A stretch of 64,000 nucleotides of DNA, taken from positions 62,001 through 126,000 of the forward strand of contig JAWUZG010001160.1 of NCBI GenBank assembly GCA_036785705.1. Direction: 5' to 3'. Below the pieces are notes generated by a model. It worked only from the letters and a program-made list of their open reading frames with translations. It had not been told where the DNA came from and ran no database searches. The stretch is from Acanthornis magna (taxonomy: Eukaryota > Chordata > Aves > Passeriformes > Acanthizidae). Below, in pieces: positions 1 to 13,842 of the stretch; position 1 is the stretch's first letter; every line of letters begins with the position of its first letter. The position numbers were made by a program, and so were the translations under genes.

Positions 1-3000
1 GCACTCACACACCTACCATGGGCACCTGCCACAGCTCTCCGGCCATGAGAGACAGACGTGTGCTCTCAGGCACTCACAGCCATTCCAAGCTGACATCCAG
101 GGCCCTTTGATCTCATCAGGCACCGCTGCTATGTCACAGGCACTCCCTGTGCTTCCACGGGGCCGTCCCAGGGCTCTTGAGGCTCCTCAAGAACACTGAG
201 GGCACACACAACCCCAGCGGCTCCATAGGGACATGCCACGACTCTCCCATTTGACAAACCTCTCTGCACGCACATCACGGCCTTCAACAGGCTCTCAGGG
301 CTGACAGCCCACGAGTCTCACGCTGCTAAGGTGCCGCCAGCTCACAGGCACTCACAGGGCCTCCATGGGGACATCCCTGCACCCTCCATCCTCCTCAAGA
401 GCTGGCAAGTCCCTGACACTCACACTTGCCTCCTGGGCACACTCCAGCCATCTCCAGGCTGCCAAAGAGCCAGCAGGTCACATCTTGGCACAGGAACTCC
501 CTGGGGACATGCCAGAGCTATCCAGCTTTCAAAAGAACACTGAGCTCACAGGCTGTCCCAGGACAGCCATAGGCACACGCCAGGAGTCCGCACGCTGCCC
601 AGAAGCCCTGGTGTCACAGGCACTCACTCCCAGCACCTCGGTGCTGACATCCCAGGTGGCTCCACGCTGCTAAAGAGATGTGATGGCACAGGCACTTGCA
701 CATCACTCCAAGAATCATAGGAAAGCTGTCGGGAAAGAAAGATTTCATGGAAAAGCCACAGCACGACAAGCTTCCTTGCCAAGCTTCACTCTACTACTTA
801 CACCATGCTTAAAGCACAGCGAGGAAAAGCAACAAACAAAAATCCAGTCAATCAATCCAAAATGAAATCAAACCCAAATTATCTCTGTCTGTCTGTCCGT
901 GTTTCTGAGGCTGTGTCTCTAAAGAAGAGAAAGGGTCAGGATAAGAAGAACATGGCTCAAAGGCTCAAGAGCACTTCCCTTAGGAGCACTTCAACTTGAG
1001 CAACATTTCACTTGATAACTCAAATTCAAATCAACAACTTAGGGCAGGAACAGCAGTTCAGGGCATTTCAACTGAACTGGACTTCAACTACACAACACTT
1101 CACTTAGAACTGAGCTGAAACCCAAGACCTCAGCAAAGGATCCACACAGGCCTTACCATAGCACTGCAGGAACTTTGAGACCTAACTTAGGGACAAACCT
1201 AAAGCACTTCTGAATCCACCAGAGCAGCCCCTCTCCCACATTGCAGAGAGCGCATGCACACCTGCACTCCCACAAGCACACAAAGAGGCTCTAGGAGGCA
1301 AAATTCCCCTCCAAGCTACTGAAATACTCCTTTCACGTGCCTTGCCATCTTCTCTGTGGCCAAAGCCTGAGGCCTCCGGGAGCGGCAGGATCGGGGGCCC
1401 AGGAGCTGTGCTCCTTCGCGGATGCCCCGAGTGCAGCAAACGGGACAGCTGCCGGCTGGCAGAGGCCCCACGCACAGGGACTTTGCTGCTCACCGCTGCT
1501 GCGGCCCAGCACAGCTGCCAGGGCCTCCTTTGGCACCCCTGCTTACAGGGCCCCAAGGCATGGCCTTTAGTCACAACAAGCCTTCAGCCTGGCCCCACTT
1601 CTCATCGGCAGCTTTCCCTGAACGCGGGACAACACCAATGTGATGCCATCCAGGCAAAAACAAATTTCAAAGTCTGTTCAACAAGCAAAAAAAGCAGGAG
1701 CACCTTAGAACACAGCACTTCCCGGCAGCACACAGCGTTTCTCAGAAGCGCCACAGCACCTCAGCCCCGCTGCCTTCGTCAAGGCCAAGGCCTCAGCAGC
1801 ATTTCTCATATCATGCTGCAGCCTGAAAAAAGGGCAGGGGGGGATGCACCAGCACAAGCAGGGACATCACACCTGCCCACAGGCTCCCCATGCTCACATC
1901 CCATGGCATCCCGGGGCTCTCTCAGCTTCCAAAGACCTCTGAGGTCACGGGCTCTCACAGTGCCTCCATGGGGACATCCCACGTGTCTCTAAGTGCTAAG
2001 GAGCTCTTTTGCAACTGCCACTCCCTGGCCTTCCAGCGGGACATGCCAGGGCTCTCTCTATCTTCCTAAAGAACACACACGACAAGGGCAATGCCAGGGC
2101 CTGCAGGGTAACATCCCGGCAATCTGCACGCTGCTAAGGAGCCACGCTGTCACAGCAACTCACAGGGCATGGCCTGTGACATTCCCTCCGTCTCCCTGCT
2201 GCTGCTGGACAGCTCTGATGTCACAGGCACTCACCTCTGGCCCCTGCAGCCATTCCAGGCCTTTCCATGCTGCCAAAGCGCTCTGATGTCACAGACACGC
2301 ACTGTGGCTTCATGGCCACATGCCAAGGCTCTCCAGGCTGCAAAAGAGCCCTTTAGCCACAGGCACTTACACAGGTGCCATGGGCACATCTTAGTGCTCC
2401 CTCTGCTCATAGGAACCCCGAGGTCACCAGATATCCTGGCGGCTCCGTGGCCACATCCCCAGGCTCTCCAGGCTGCTCAAGAGCTCTGATCTCACCTGCA
2501 CTCACACAAGCTCCTCGGGGACATCTGTCGCTGCTGTGCTGGCAGATTCACACAAAGGCTCCCAGAGCAGCCTGGCCACTGAGTCATGAGGGCCAGAGAG
2601 CAGCCCTTGGCTTTCTCAACTCCTTCTCAGACACAGGAGCCTTGGCGGCGGCTGCATCCAATCCCAGCCTCACACTTAAAGCCAGTGCTTTAAGTAACTC
2701 TGTCCCGCAGCACTTACAAATGGCCCATCTGATCTATTCCTAGAAAAGCAGCTCTTCCCTAACACAAATGATTCGACACAAACAACTCAATCCCAATTAC
2801 TGACCACTCCATAGAAAAGCTAAACCTACTCCTGGGAGGCTACACAGAGTACAATGGAGTGCACTCTATGAAAGCAATAGGAAAGCAGTCCTATATTACA
2901 GCAAACAAAAAAACCCAATTCCCAAGTAGAGCTCCATGTAACTCACCACACCAACACTCCTGGGCAGCTCTCTCTCCCTTCACCACCAAGAGTGCCCTTG

Positions 3001-3460
3001 CTTGCTGTCCACTTCCCCAGCAGGAGCCCTCACACACTCCAAGGAGGAACACGCTAGAAAAACCTCCCCTAGGAAAGGGGACTGACTGCACATTGACACT
3101 CTCAAGGGACTGACTGTCAGGCAGACGCCTGCAACTCCCGGCAGCAGCTCAGCTGCCAAATCTTTGCCTCACTAGCAGCACCTTCATGCAGGCTTCCTTG
3201 CCAGAAGGACTTCCAGCAGAATTCAAGGCCAAAACAACACACGCTGGCCCTCTGAAAGACACCTGGAGACATTTGCAAATAGCACATGCTCCAAGTGCCT
3301 GCACCACGTTCCAAGGCAAAGCAGCCGGCCCAAAGCATCCTGCTACAACCTCCCAGGCGGCTCCCGACTGCTACAGAGCACTCAGCTCCAAAGAACTCCC
3401 AGGCCTTCCAGCCTCACAGCCCACAGGCCTACAGCCTTCTGCAGAGCCCTGAGCTCGCCT
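1..3460 (+). repeat. Array unit 1 (3,460 bp)
   Basis: This complete unit is three bases shorter than the standard. One C is missing in the GACATCCAGGG tract near 93-100, a loss shared with unit 2. Two bases (AG) are missing near 845, where the standard reads CCAGAGTCAATC. It carries early alleles also seen in units 2-3 and 17, such as CACTTGCACATC near 693, and GCCGGCTGG near 1451, which is GCTGGCTGG from unit 5 onward. Its junction with unit 2 reads CTCGCCTGC instead of CTCACCTGC. Confidence 0.95.
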
Positions 3461-6400
3461 GCACTCACACACCTACCATGGGCACCTGCCACAGCTCTCC
3501 GGCCATGAGAGACAGACGTGTGCTCTCAGGCACTCACAGCCATTCCAAGCTGACATCCAGGGCCCTTTGATCTCATCAGGCACCGCTGCTATGTCACAGG
3601 CACTCCCTGCGCTTCCACGGGGCCGTCCCAGGGCTCTCGAGGCTCCTCAAGAACACTGAGGGCACACACAACCCCAGCGGCTCCATAGGGACATGCCACG
3701 ACTCTCCCATAGCTGGGAGATCAAATTTCATTACATGCCCCCCTGCTGACATCCCATTTCATCACAGCTGTCTTAAGCCTCCATAGACTTCTGAGCTCAC
3801 AGGCACTCACAGGGGCTCCATGGGGACATCTCTGCACTCTCCATCCTCCTCAAGAGCTGGCAAGTCCCTGACACTCACACTTGCCCCCTGGGCACACTCC
3901 AGCCATCTCCAGGCTGCCAAAGAGCCAGCAGGTCCCATCTTGGCACAGGAACTCCCTGGGGACACGCCAGAGCTATCCAGCTTTCAAAAGAGCACTGAGC
4001 TCACAGGCTGTCCCAGGACAGCCATAGGCACATGCCAGGAGTCCACACGCTGCCCAGAAGCCCTGGTGTCACAAGCAATCACTCCCAGCACCTCGGTGCT
4101 GACATCCCAGGTGGCTCCACGCTGCTAAAGAGATGTGATGGCACAGGCACTTGCACATCACTCAAGAGAATCACGGGAAAGCTATTAGGAAAGAAAGATT
4201 TCATAGCAAAGACACAGCAGGACAAGCTTCCTTGCCAAGCTTCACTCTACTACTTATACCATGCTTAAAGCACAGCGAGGAAAAGCAACAAACAAAAATC
4301 CAGAGTCAATCAATCCAAAATGAAATCAAACCCAAATTATCTATGTCAGTCTGTCCGTGTGTGTGAGGCTGTGTCTCTAAAGAAGAGAAAGGGTCAGGAT
4401 AAGAAGAACATGGCCCAAAGGCTCAAGAGCACTTCCCTTAAGAGCACTTCAGCTTGAGCAACATTTCACTTGATAACTCAAATTCAAATCAACAACTTAG
4501 GGCAGGAACAGCAGTTCAGGGCATTTCAACTGAACTGGACTTCAACTACACAACGCTTCACTTAGAACTGAGCTGGAACCCAAGACCTCAGCAAAGGATC
4601 CACACAGCCCTTACCATAGCACTGCAGGAACTTCGAGACCTAACTTAGGGACAAACCTAAAGCACTTCTGAATCCACCAGAGCAGCCCCTCTCCCACATT
4701 GCAGAGAGCGCATGCACACCTGCACTCCCACAAGCACACAAAGAGGCTCTAGGAGGCAAAATTCCCCTCCAAGCTACTGAAATACTCCTTTCACGTGCCT
4801 TGCCATCTTCTCAGCGGCCAAAGCCTGAGGCCTCCGGGAGCGGCAGGATCGGGGGCCAGGAGCCGTGCTCCTTCGCGGATCCCCCGAGCGCAGCAAACGG
4901 GACAGCTGCCGGCTGGCAGAGGCCCCATGCACAGGGACTTTGCTGCTCACCGCTGCTGCGGCCCAGCACAGCTGCCAGGGCCTCCTTTGGCACCCCTGCT
5001 TACAGGGCCCCAAGGCATGGCCTTTAGTCACAACAAGCCTTCAGCCTGGCCCCACTTCTCATCAGCAGCTTTCCCTGAACACGGGACAACACCAATGTGA
5101 TGCCATCCAGGCAAAAACAAATTTCAAAGTCTGTTCAACAAGCAAAAAAAGCAGGAGCACCTTAGAACACAGCACTTCCTGGCAGCACACAGCATTTCTC
5201 AGAAGCGCCACAGCACCTCAGCCCCGCTGCATTCGTCAAGGCCAAGGCCTCAGCAGCATTTCTCATATCATGCTGCAGCCTGAAAAAAGGGCAGGGGGGG
5301 ATGCACCAGCACAAGCAGGGACATCACACCTGCCCACAGGCTCCCCATGCTCACATCCCATGGCATCCCGGGGCTCTCTCAGCTTACAAAGACCTCTGAG
5401 GTCACGGGCTCTCACAGTGCCTCCATGGGGACATCCCACGTGTCTCTAAGTGCTAAGGAGCTCTTTTGCAACTGCCACTCCCTGGCCTTCCAGGGGGACA
5501 TGCCAGGGCTCTCTCTATCTTCCTAAACAACACACACGACCAGGGCAATGCCAGGGCCTGCAGGGTAACATCCCGGCAATCTGCACGCTGCTAAGGAGCC
5601 ACGCTGTCACAGCAACTCACAGGGCATGGCCTGTGACATTCCCTCCGTCTCCCTGCTGCTGCTGGACAGCTCTGATGTCACAGGCACTCACCTCTGGCCC
5701 CTGCAGCCATTCCAGGCCTTTCCATGCTGCCAAAGCGCTCTGATGTCACAGACACGCACTGTGGCTTCATGGCCACATGCCAAGGCTCTCCAGGCTGCAA
5801 AAGAGCCCTTTAGCCACAGGCACTTACACAGGTGCCATGGGCACATCTTAGTGCTCCCTCTGCTCATAGGAACCCCGAGGTCACCAGATATCCTGGCGGC
5901 TCCGTGGCCACATCCCCAGGCTCTCCAGGCTGCTCAAGAGCTCTGATCTCACCTGCACTCACACAAGCTCCTCGGGGACATCTGTCGCTGCTGTGCTGGC
6001 AGATTCACACAAAGGCTCCCAGAGCAGCCTGGCCACTGAGTCACGAGGGCCAGAGAGCAGCCCTTGGCTATCTCAACTCCTTCTCAGACGCAGGAGCCTT
6101 GGCGGCGGCTGCATCCAATCCCAGCCTCACACTTAAAGCCAGTGCTTTAAGTAACTCTGTCCCGCAGCACTTACAAATGGCCCATCTGATCTATTCCTAG
6201 AAAAGCAGGTCTTCCCTAACACAAACGATTTGACACAGACAACTCAATCCCAATTACTGACCACTCCATAGAAAAGCTAAACCTACTCCTGGGAGCCTAC
6301 ACAGAGTACAATGGAGTGCACTCTATGAAAACAATAGGAAAGCAGTCATATCTTACAGCAAGCAAAAAAACCCAATTCCCAAGTAGAGCTCCATGTAACT

Positions 6401-6917
6401 CACCACACCAACACTCCTGGGCAGCTCTCTCTCCCTTCACCACCAAGAGTGCCCTTGCTTGCTGTCCACTTCCCCAGCAGGAGCCCTCACACACTCCAAG
6501 GAGGAACACGCTAGAAAAACCTCCCCTAGGAAAGGGGACTGACTGCACATTGACACTCTCAAGGGACTGACTGTCAGGCAGACGCCTGCAACTCCCGGCA
6601 GCAGCTCAGCTGCCAAATCTTTGCCTCACTAGCAGCACCTTCATGCAGGCTTCCTTGCCAGAAGGACTTTCAGCAGAATTCAAGGCCAAAACAACACACG
6701 CTGGCCCTCTGAAAGACACCTGGAGACATTTGCAAACAGCACATGCTCCAAGTGCCTGGACCACGTTCCAAGGCAAAGCAGCCGGCCCAAAGCATCCTGC
6801 TACAACCTCCCAGGCGGCTCCCGACTGCTACAGAGCACTCAGCTCCAAAGCACTCCCAGGCCTTCCAGCCTCACAGCCCACAGGCCTACAGCCTTCTGCA
6901 GAGCCCTGAGCTCACCT
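3461..6917 (+). repeat. Array unit 2 (3,457 bp), most divergent
   Basis: This unit is six bases shorter than the standard. The differences I can account for are: one missing C near 3553; an 85-bp segment at 3711-3795 in place of the usual 90 bp; one extra base near 4162-4175 (CTCAAGAGAATC against CTCCAAGAATC); and one missing C in GGGGGCCAGG at 4851-4860. These sum exactly to minus six. It also has GTGTGTGAGG near 4358, TCATATCTT near 6347 (shared only with unit 17) and AAAGAGCACTG near 3986 (shared only with unit 19). Confidence 0.95.
3711..3795 (+). repeat. Divergent monomer replacing the standard segment in unit 2
   Basis: After CTCTCCCAT the standard unit has a 90-bp segment beginning TTGACAAACC and ending GTGCCGCCAG. 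Unit 2 has instead 85 unrelated-looking bases beginning AGCTGGGAGATC, and rejoins the standard at CTCACAGGCACTCACAGG. Inside it, GCTGACATCCC near 3746 sits where the ~68-bp monomer rhythm expects its ACAT anchor: anchors at 3691, 3749 and 3826 span 135 bp against 140 bp in other units. I infer that about one monomer was swapped for a divergent relative, by conversion or from an older array. Confidence 0.8.
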
Positions 6918-9900
6918 GCACTCACACACCTACCATGGGCACCTGCCACAGCTCTCCGGCCATGAGAGACAGACGTGTGCTCTCAGGCACTCACAGCCAT
7001 TCCAAGCTGACATCCCAGGGCCCTTTGATCTCATCAGGCACCGCTGCTATGTCACAGGCACTCCCTGCGCTTCCACGGGGCCGTCCCAGGGCTCTCGAGG
7101 CTCCTCAAGAACACTGAGGGCACACACAACCCCAGCGGCTCCATAGGGACATGCCACGACTCTCCCATTTGACAAACCTCTCTGCACGCACATCACGGCC
7201 TTCAACAGGCTCTCAGGGCTGACAGCCCACGAGTCTCACGCTGCTAAGGTGCCGCCAGCTCACAGGCACTCACAGGGCCTCCATGGGGACATCCCTGCAC
7301 CCTCCATCCTCCTCAAGAGCTGGCAAGTCCCTGACACTCACACTTGCCCCCTGGGCACACTCCAGCCATCTCCAGGCTGCCAAAGAGCCAGCAGGTCCCA
7401 TCTTGGCACAGGAACTCCCTGGGGACACGCCAGAGCTATCCAGCTTTCAAAAGAACACTGAGCTCACAGGCCGTCCCAGGACAGCCATAGGAACACGCCA
7501 GCAGTCCGCACGCTGCCCAGAAGCCCTGGTGTCACAGGCACTCACTCCCAGCACCTCGGTGCTGACATCCCAGGTGGCTCCACGCTGCTAAAGAGATGTG
7601 ATGGCACAGGCACTTTTACATCACTCCAAGAATCATAGGAAAGCTATCGGGAAAGAAAGATTTCATGGAAAAGCCACAGCACGACAAGCTTCCTTGCCAA
7701 GCTTCACTCTACTACTTACACCATGCTTAAAGCACAGCGAGGAAAAGCAACAAACAAAAATCCAGAGTCAATCAATCCAAAATGAAATCAAACCCAAATT
7801 ATCTCTGTCTGTCTGTCCGTGTGCGTGAGGCTGTGTCTCTAAAGAAGAGAAAGGGTCAGGATAAGAAGAACATGGCTCAAAGGCTCAAGAGCACTTCCCT
7901 TAGGAGCACTTCAACTTGAGCAACATTTCACTTGATAACTCAAATTCAAATCAATAACTTAGGGCAGGAACAGCAGTTCAGGGCATTTCAACTGAACTGG
8001 ACTTCAACTACACAACACTTCACTTAGAACTGAGCTGAAACCCAAGACCTCAGCAAAGGATCCACACAGCCCTTACCATAGCACTGCAGCAACTTTGAGA
8101 CCTAACTTAGGGACAAACCTAAAGCACTTCTGAATCCACCAGAGCAGCCCCTCTCCCACATTGCAGAGAGCGCATGCACACCTGCACTCCCACAAGCACA
8201 CAAAGAGGCTCTAGGAGGCAAAATTCCCCTCCAAGCTACTGAAATACTCCTTTCACGTGCCTTGCCATCTTCTCAGCGGCCAAAGCCTGAGGCCTCCGAG
8301 AGCAGCAGGATCAGGGGCCCAGGAGCCGTGCTCCTTCGCGGATGCCCCGAGTGCAGCAAACGGGACAGCTGCCAGCTGGCAGAGGCCCCACGCACAGGGA
8401 CCTTGCTGCTCACCGCTGCTGCGGCCCAGCACAGCCGCCAGGGCCTCCTTTGGCACCCCTGCTTACAGGGCCCCAAGGCATGGCCTTTAGTCACAACAAG
8501 CCTTCAGCCTGGCCCCACTTCTCATCGGCAGCTTTCCCTGAATGCGGGACAACACCAATGTGATGCCATCCAGGCAAAAACAAATTTCAAAGTCTGTTCA
8601 ACAAGCAAAAAAAGCAGGAGCACCTTAGAACACAGCACTTCCTGGCAGCACACAGCGTTTCTCAGAAGCGCCACAGCACCTCAGCCCCGCTGCCTTCGTC
8701 AAGGCCAAGGCCTCAGCAGCATTTCTCATATCATGCTGCAGCCTGAAAAAAGGGCAGCGGGGGATGCACCAGCACAAGCAGGGACATCACACCTGCCCAC
8801 AGGCTCCCCATGCTCACATCCCATGGCATCCCGGGGCTCTCTCAGCTTCCAAAGACCTCTGAGGTCACGGGCTCTCACAGTGCCTCCATGGGGACATCCC
8901 ACGTGTCTCTAAGTGCTAAGGAACTCTTTTGCAACTGCCACTCCCTGGCCTTCCAGCGGGACATGCCAGGGCTCTCTCTATCTTCCTAAAGAACACACAC
9001 GACAAGGGCAATGCCAGGGCCTGCAGGGTAACATCCCGGCAATCTGCACGCTGCTAAGGAGCCACACTGTCACAGCAACTCACAGGGCATGGCCTGTGAC
9101 ATTCCCTCCGTCTCCCTGCTGCTGCTGGACAGCTCTGATGTCACAGGCACTCACCTCTGGCCCCTGCAGCCATTCCAGGCCTTTCCATGCTGCCAAAGCG
9201 CTCTGATGTCACAGACACGCACTGTGGCTTCATGGCCACATGCCAAGGCTCTCCAGGCTGCAAAAGAGCCCTTTAGCCACAGGCACTTACACAGGTGCCA
9301 TGGGCACATCTTAGTGCTCCCTCTGCTCATAGGAACCCCGAGGTCACCAGATATCCTGGCGGCTCCATGGCCACATCCCCAGGCTCTCCAGGCTGCTCAA
9401 GAGCTCTGATCTCACCTGCACTCACACAAGCTCCTCGGGGACATCTGTCGCTGCTGTGCTGGCAGATTCACACAAAGGCTCCCAGAGCAGCCTGGCCACT
9501 GAGTCACGAGGGCCAGAGAGCAGCCCTTGGCTTTCTCAACTCCTTCTCAGACACAGGAGCCTTGGCGGCGGCTGCATCCAATCCCAGCCTCACACTTAAA
9601 GCCAGTGCTTTAAGTAACTCTGTCCCGCAGCACTTACAAATGGCCCATCTGATCTATTCCTAGAAAAGCAGCTCTTCCCTAACACAAATGATTCGACACA
9701 AACAACTCAATCCCAATTACTGACCACTCCATAGAAAAGCTAAACCTACTCCTGGGCGCCTACACAGAGTACAATGGAGTGCACTCTATGAAAGCAATAG
9801 GAAAGCAGTCCTATATTACAGCAAACAAAAAACCCAATTCCCAAGTAGAGCTCCATGTAACTCACCACACCAACACTCCTGGGCAGCTCTCTCTCCCTTC

Positions 9901-10379
9901 ACCACCAAGAGTGCCCTTGCTTGCTGTCCACTTCCCCAGCAGGAGCCCTCACACACTCCAAGGAGGAACATGCTACAAAAACCTCCCCTAGGAAAGGGGA
10001 CTGACTGCACATTGACACTCTCAAGGGACTGACTGTCAGGCAGACGCCTGCAACTCCCAGCAGCAGCTCAGCTGCCAAATCTTTGCCTCACTAGCAGCAC
10101 CTTCATGCAGGCTTCCTTGCCAGAAGGACTTCCAGCAGAATTCAAGGCCAAAACAACACACGCTGGCCCTCTGAAAGACACCTGGAGACATTTGCAAATA
10201 GCACATGCTCCAAGTGCCTGCACCACGTTCCAAGGCAAAGCAGCCGGCCCAAAGCATCCTGCTACAACCTCCCAGGCGGCTCCCGACTGCTACAGAGCAC
10301 TCAGCTCCAAAGCACTCCCAGGCCTTCCAGCCTCACAGCCCACAGGCCTACAGCCTTCTGCAGAGCCCTGAGCTCACCT
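6918..10379 (+). repeat. Array unit 3 (3,462 bp)
   Basis: This unit is one base short because the A run in CAAACAAAAAACCC near 9825-9831 has six A instead of seven. Private changes in the CpG patch include G-to-A at 8299, 8304 and 8313, two of which destroy CpG. It reads GTGCGTGAGG near 7820 where most units have GTTTCTGAGG. With units 2 and 17 it shares GGTCCCATCTTGG (near 7396), and with unit 17 GGCCGTCCCAGG (near 7469). Confidence 0.95.
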
Positions 10380-13300
10380 GCACTCACACACCTACCATGG
10401 GCACCTGCCACAGCTCTCCGGCCATGAGAGACAGACGTGTGCTCTTAGGCACTCACAGCCATTCCAAGCTGACATCCCAGGGCCCTCTGATCTCATCAGG
10501 CACCGCTGCTATGTCACAGGCACTCCCTGCGCTTCCACGGGGCCGTCCCAGGGCTCTCGAGGCTCCTCAAGAACACTGAGGGCACACACAACCCCAGCGG
10601 CTCCATAGGGACATGCCACGACTCTCCCATTTGACAAACCTCTCTGCACGCACATCACGGCCTTCAACAGCCTCTCAGGGCTGACAGCCCACGAGTCTCA
10701 CGCTGCTAAGGTGCCGCCAGCTCACAGGCACTCACAGGGCCTCCATGGGGACATCCCTGCACCCTCCATCCTCCTCAAGAGCTGGCAAGTCCCTGACACT
10801 CACACTTGCCTCCTGGGCACACTCCAGCCATCTCCAGGCTGCCAAAGAGCCAGCAGGTCACATCTTGGCACAGGAACTCCCTGGGGACACGCCAGAGCTA
10901 TCCAGCTTTCAAAAGAACACTGAGCTCACAGGCTGTCCCAGGACAGCCATAGGCACACGCCAGGAGTCCGCACGCTGCCCAGAAGCCCTGGTGTCACAGG
11001 CACTCACTCCCAGCACCTCGGTGCTGACATCCCAGGTGGCTCCACCCTGCTAAAGAGATGTGATGGCACAGGCACTTTTACATCACTCCAAGAATCATAG
11101 GAAAGCTGTCGGGAAAGAAAGATTTCATGGAAAAGCCACAGCACGACAAGCTTCCTTGCCAAGCTTCACTTTACTACTTACACCATGCTTAAAGCACAGC
11201 GAGGAAAAGCAACAAACAAAAATCCAGAGTCAATCAAACCAAAATGAAATCAAACCCAAATGATCTCTGTCTGTCTGTCCGTGTTTCTGAGGCTGTGTCT
11301 CTAAAGAAGAGAAAGGGTCAGGATAAGAAGAACATGGCTCAAAGGCTCAAGAGCACTTCCCTTAGGAGCACTTCAACTTGAGCAACATTTCACTTGATAA
11401 CTCAAATTCAAATCAACAACTTAGGGCAGGAACAGCAGTTCAGGGCATTTCAACTGAACTGGACTTCAACTACACAACACTTCACTTAGAACTGAGCTGA
11501 AACCCAAGACCTCAGCAAAGGATCCACACAGCCCTTACCATAGCACTGCAGGAACTTCGAGACCTAACTTAGGGACAAACCTAAAGCACTTCTGAATCCA
11601 CCAGAGCAGCCCCTCTCCCACAATGCAGAGAGCGCATGCACACCTGCACTCCCACAAGCACACAAAGAGGCTCTACGAGGCAAAATTCCCCTCCAAGCTA
11701 CTGAAATACTCCTTTCACGTGCCTTGCCATCTTCTCTGCGGCCAAAGCCTGAGGCCTCCGGGAGCGGCAGGATCGGGGGCCCAGGAGCCATGCTCCTTCG
11801 CGGATGCCCCAAGTGCAGCAAACCGGACAGCTGCCGGCTGGCAGAGGCCCCACGCACAGGGACTTTGCTGCTCACTGCTGCTGCGGCCCAGCACAGCTGC
11901 CAGGGCCTCCTTTGGCACCCCTGCTTACAGGGCCCCAAGGCATGGCCTTTAGTCACAACAAGCCTTCAGCCTGGCCCCGCTTCTCATCGGCAGCTTTCCC
12001 TGAACGCGGGACAACACCAATGTGATGCCATCCAGGCAAAAACAAATTTCAAAGTCTGTTCAACAAGCAAAAAAAGCAGGAGCACCTTAGAACACAGCAC
12101 TTCCTGGCAGCACACAGTGTTTCTCAGAAGCTCCACAGCACCTCAGCCCCGCTGCCTTCGTCAAGGCCAAGACCTCAGCAGCATTTCTCATATCATGCTG
12201 CAGCCTGAAAAAAGGGCAGCGGGGGATGCACCAGCACAAGCAGGGACATCACACCTGCCCACAGGCTCCCCATGCTCACATCCCATGGCATCCCGGGGCT
12301 CTCTCAGCTTCCAAAGACCTCTGAGGTCACGGGCTCTCACAGTGCCTCCATGGGGACATCCCACGTGTCTCTAAGTGCTAAGGAGCTCTTTTGCAACTGC
12401 CACTCCCTGGCCTTCCAGCGGGACATGCCAGGGCTCTCTCTATCTTCCTAAAGAACACACATGACCAGGGCAATGCCAGGGCCTGCAGGGTAACATCCCG
12501 GCAATCTGCACGCTGCTAAGGAGCCACGCTGTCACAGCAACTCACAGGGCATGGCCTGTGACATTCCCTCCGTCTCCCTGCTGCTGCTGGACAGCTCTGA
12601 TGTCACAGGCACTCACCTCTGGCCCCTGCAGCCATTCCAGGCCTTTCCATGCTGCCAAAGCGCTCTGATGTCACAGACACGCACTGTGGCTTCATGGCCA
12701 CATGCCAAGGCTCTCCAGGCTGCAAAAGAGCCCTTTAGCCACAGGCACTTACACAGGTGCCATGGGCACATCTTAGTGCTCCCTCTGCTCATAGGAACCC
12801 CGAGGTCACCAGATATCCTGGCGGCTCCGTGGCCACATCCCCAGGCTCTCCAGGCTGCTCAAGAGCTCTGATCTCACCTGCACTCACACAAGCTCCTCGG
12901 GGACATCTGTCGCTGCTGTGCTGGCAGATTCACACAAAGGCTCCCAGAGCAGCCTGGCCACTGAGTCACGAGGGCCAGAGAGCAGCCCTTGGCTTTCTCA
13001 ACTCCTTCTCAGACACAGGAGCCTTGGCGGCGGCTGCATCCAATCCCAGCCTCACACTTAAAGCCAGTGCTTTAAGTAACTCTGTCCCGCAGCACTTACA
13101 AATGGCCCATCTGATCTATTCCTAGAAAAGCAGCTCTTCCCTAACACAAATGATTCGACACAGACAACTCAATCCCAATTACTGACCACTCCATAGAAAA
13201 GCTAAACCTACTCCTGGGAGGCTACACAGAGTACAATGGAGTGCACTCTATGAAAGCAATAGGAAAGCAGTCCTATGTTACAGCAAACAAAAAAACCCAA

Positions 13301-13842
13301 TTCCCAAGTAGAGCTCCATGTAACTCACCACACCAACACTCCTGGGCAGCTCTCTCTCCCTTCACCACCAAGAGTGCCCTTGCTTGCTGTCCACTTCCCC
13401 AGCAGGAGCCCTCACACACTCCAAGGAGGAACACGCTAGAAAAACCTCCCCTAGGAAAGGGGACTGACTGCACATTGACACTCTCAAGGGACTGACTGTC
13501 AGGCAGACGCCTGCAACTCCCGGCAGCAGCTCAGCTGCCAAATCTTTGCCTCACTAGCAGCACCTTCATGCAGGCTTCCTTGCCAGAAGGACTTCCAGCA
13601 GAATTCAAGGCCAAAACAACACACGCTGGCCCTCTGAAAGACACCTGGAGACATTTGCAAATAGCACATGCTCCAAGTGCCTGCACCACGTTCCAAGGCA
13701 AAGCAGCCGGCCCAAAGCATCCTGCTACAACCTCCCAGGCGGCTCCCGACTGCTACAGAGCACTCAGCTCCAAAGCACTCCCAGGCCTTCCAGCCTCACA
13801 GCCCACAGGCCTACAGCCTTCTGCAGAGCCCTGAGCTCACCT
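10380..13842 (+). repeat. Array unit 4 (first at exactly 3,463 bp)
   Basis: From here on every complete unit has the same length. Private changes include T-to-A at 11623 (creating ATG where others have TTG), T-to-A at 11238, AAACCGGAC near 11820 and ACAGTGTTTC near 12116. It has ACACATGACCAGGG near 12457, shared with units 6 and 7. It still carries CACTCACTCC near 11002, which becomes CACTCAATCC from unit 5 onward. Confidence 0.95.

Noticed and set aside
11623..11952. 109-codon plus-strand frame with a true ATG in unit 4
   Set aside because: The ATG is a private change at 11623; the same frame in other units starts with TTG. In units 1-3, 7, 9, 17 and 19 a CTAGGAGG variant puts a TAG stop in this frame. 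It is not conserved.
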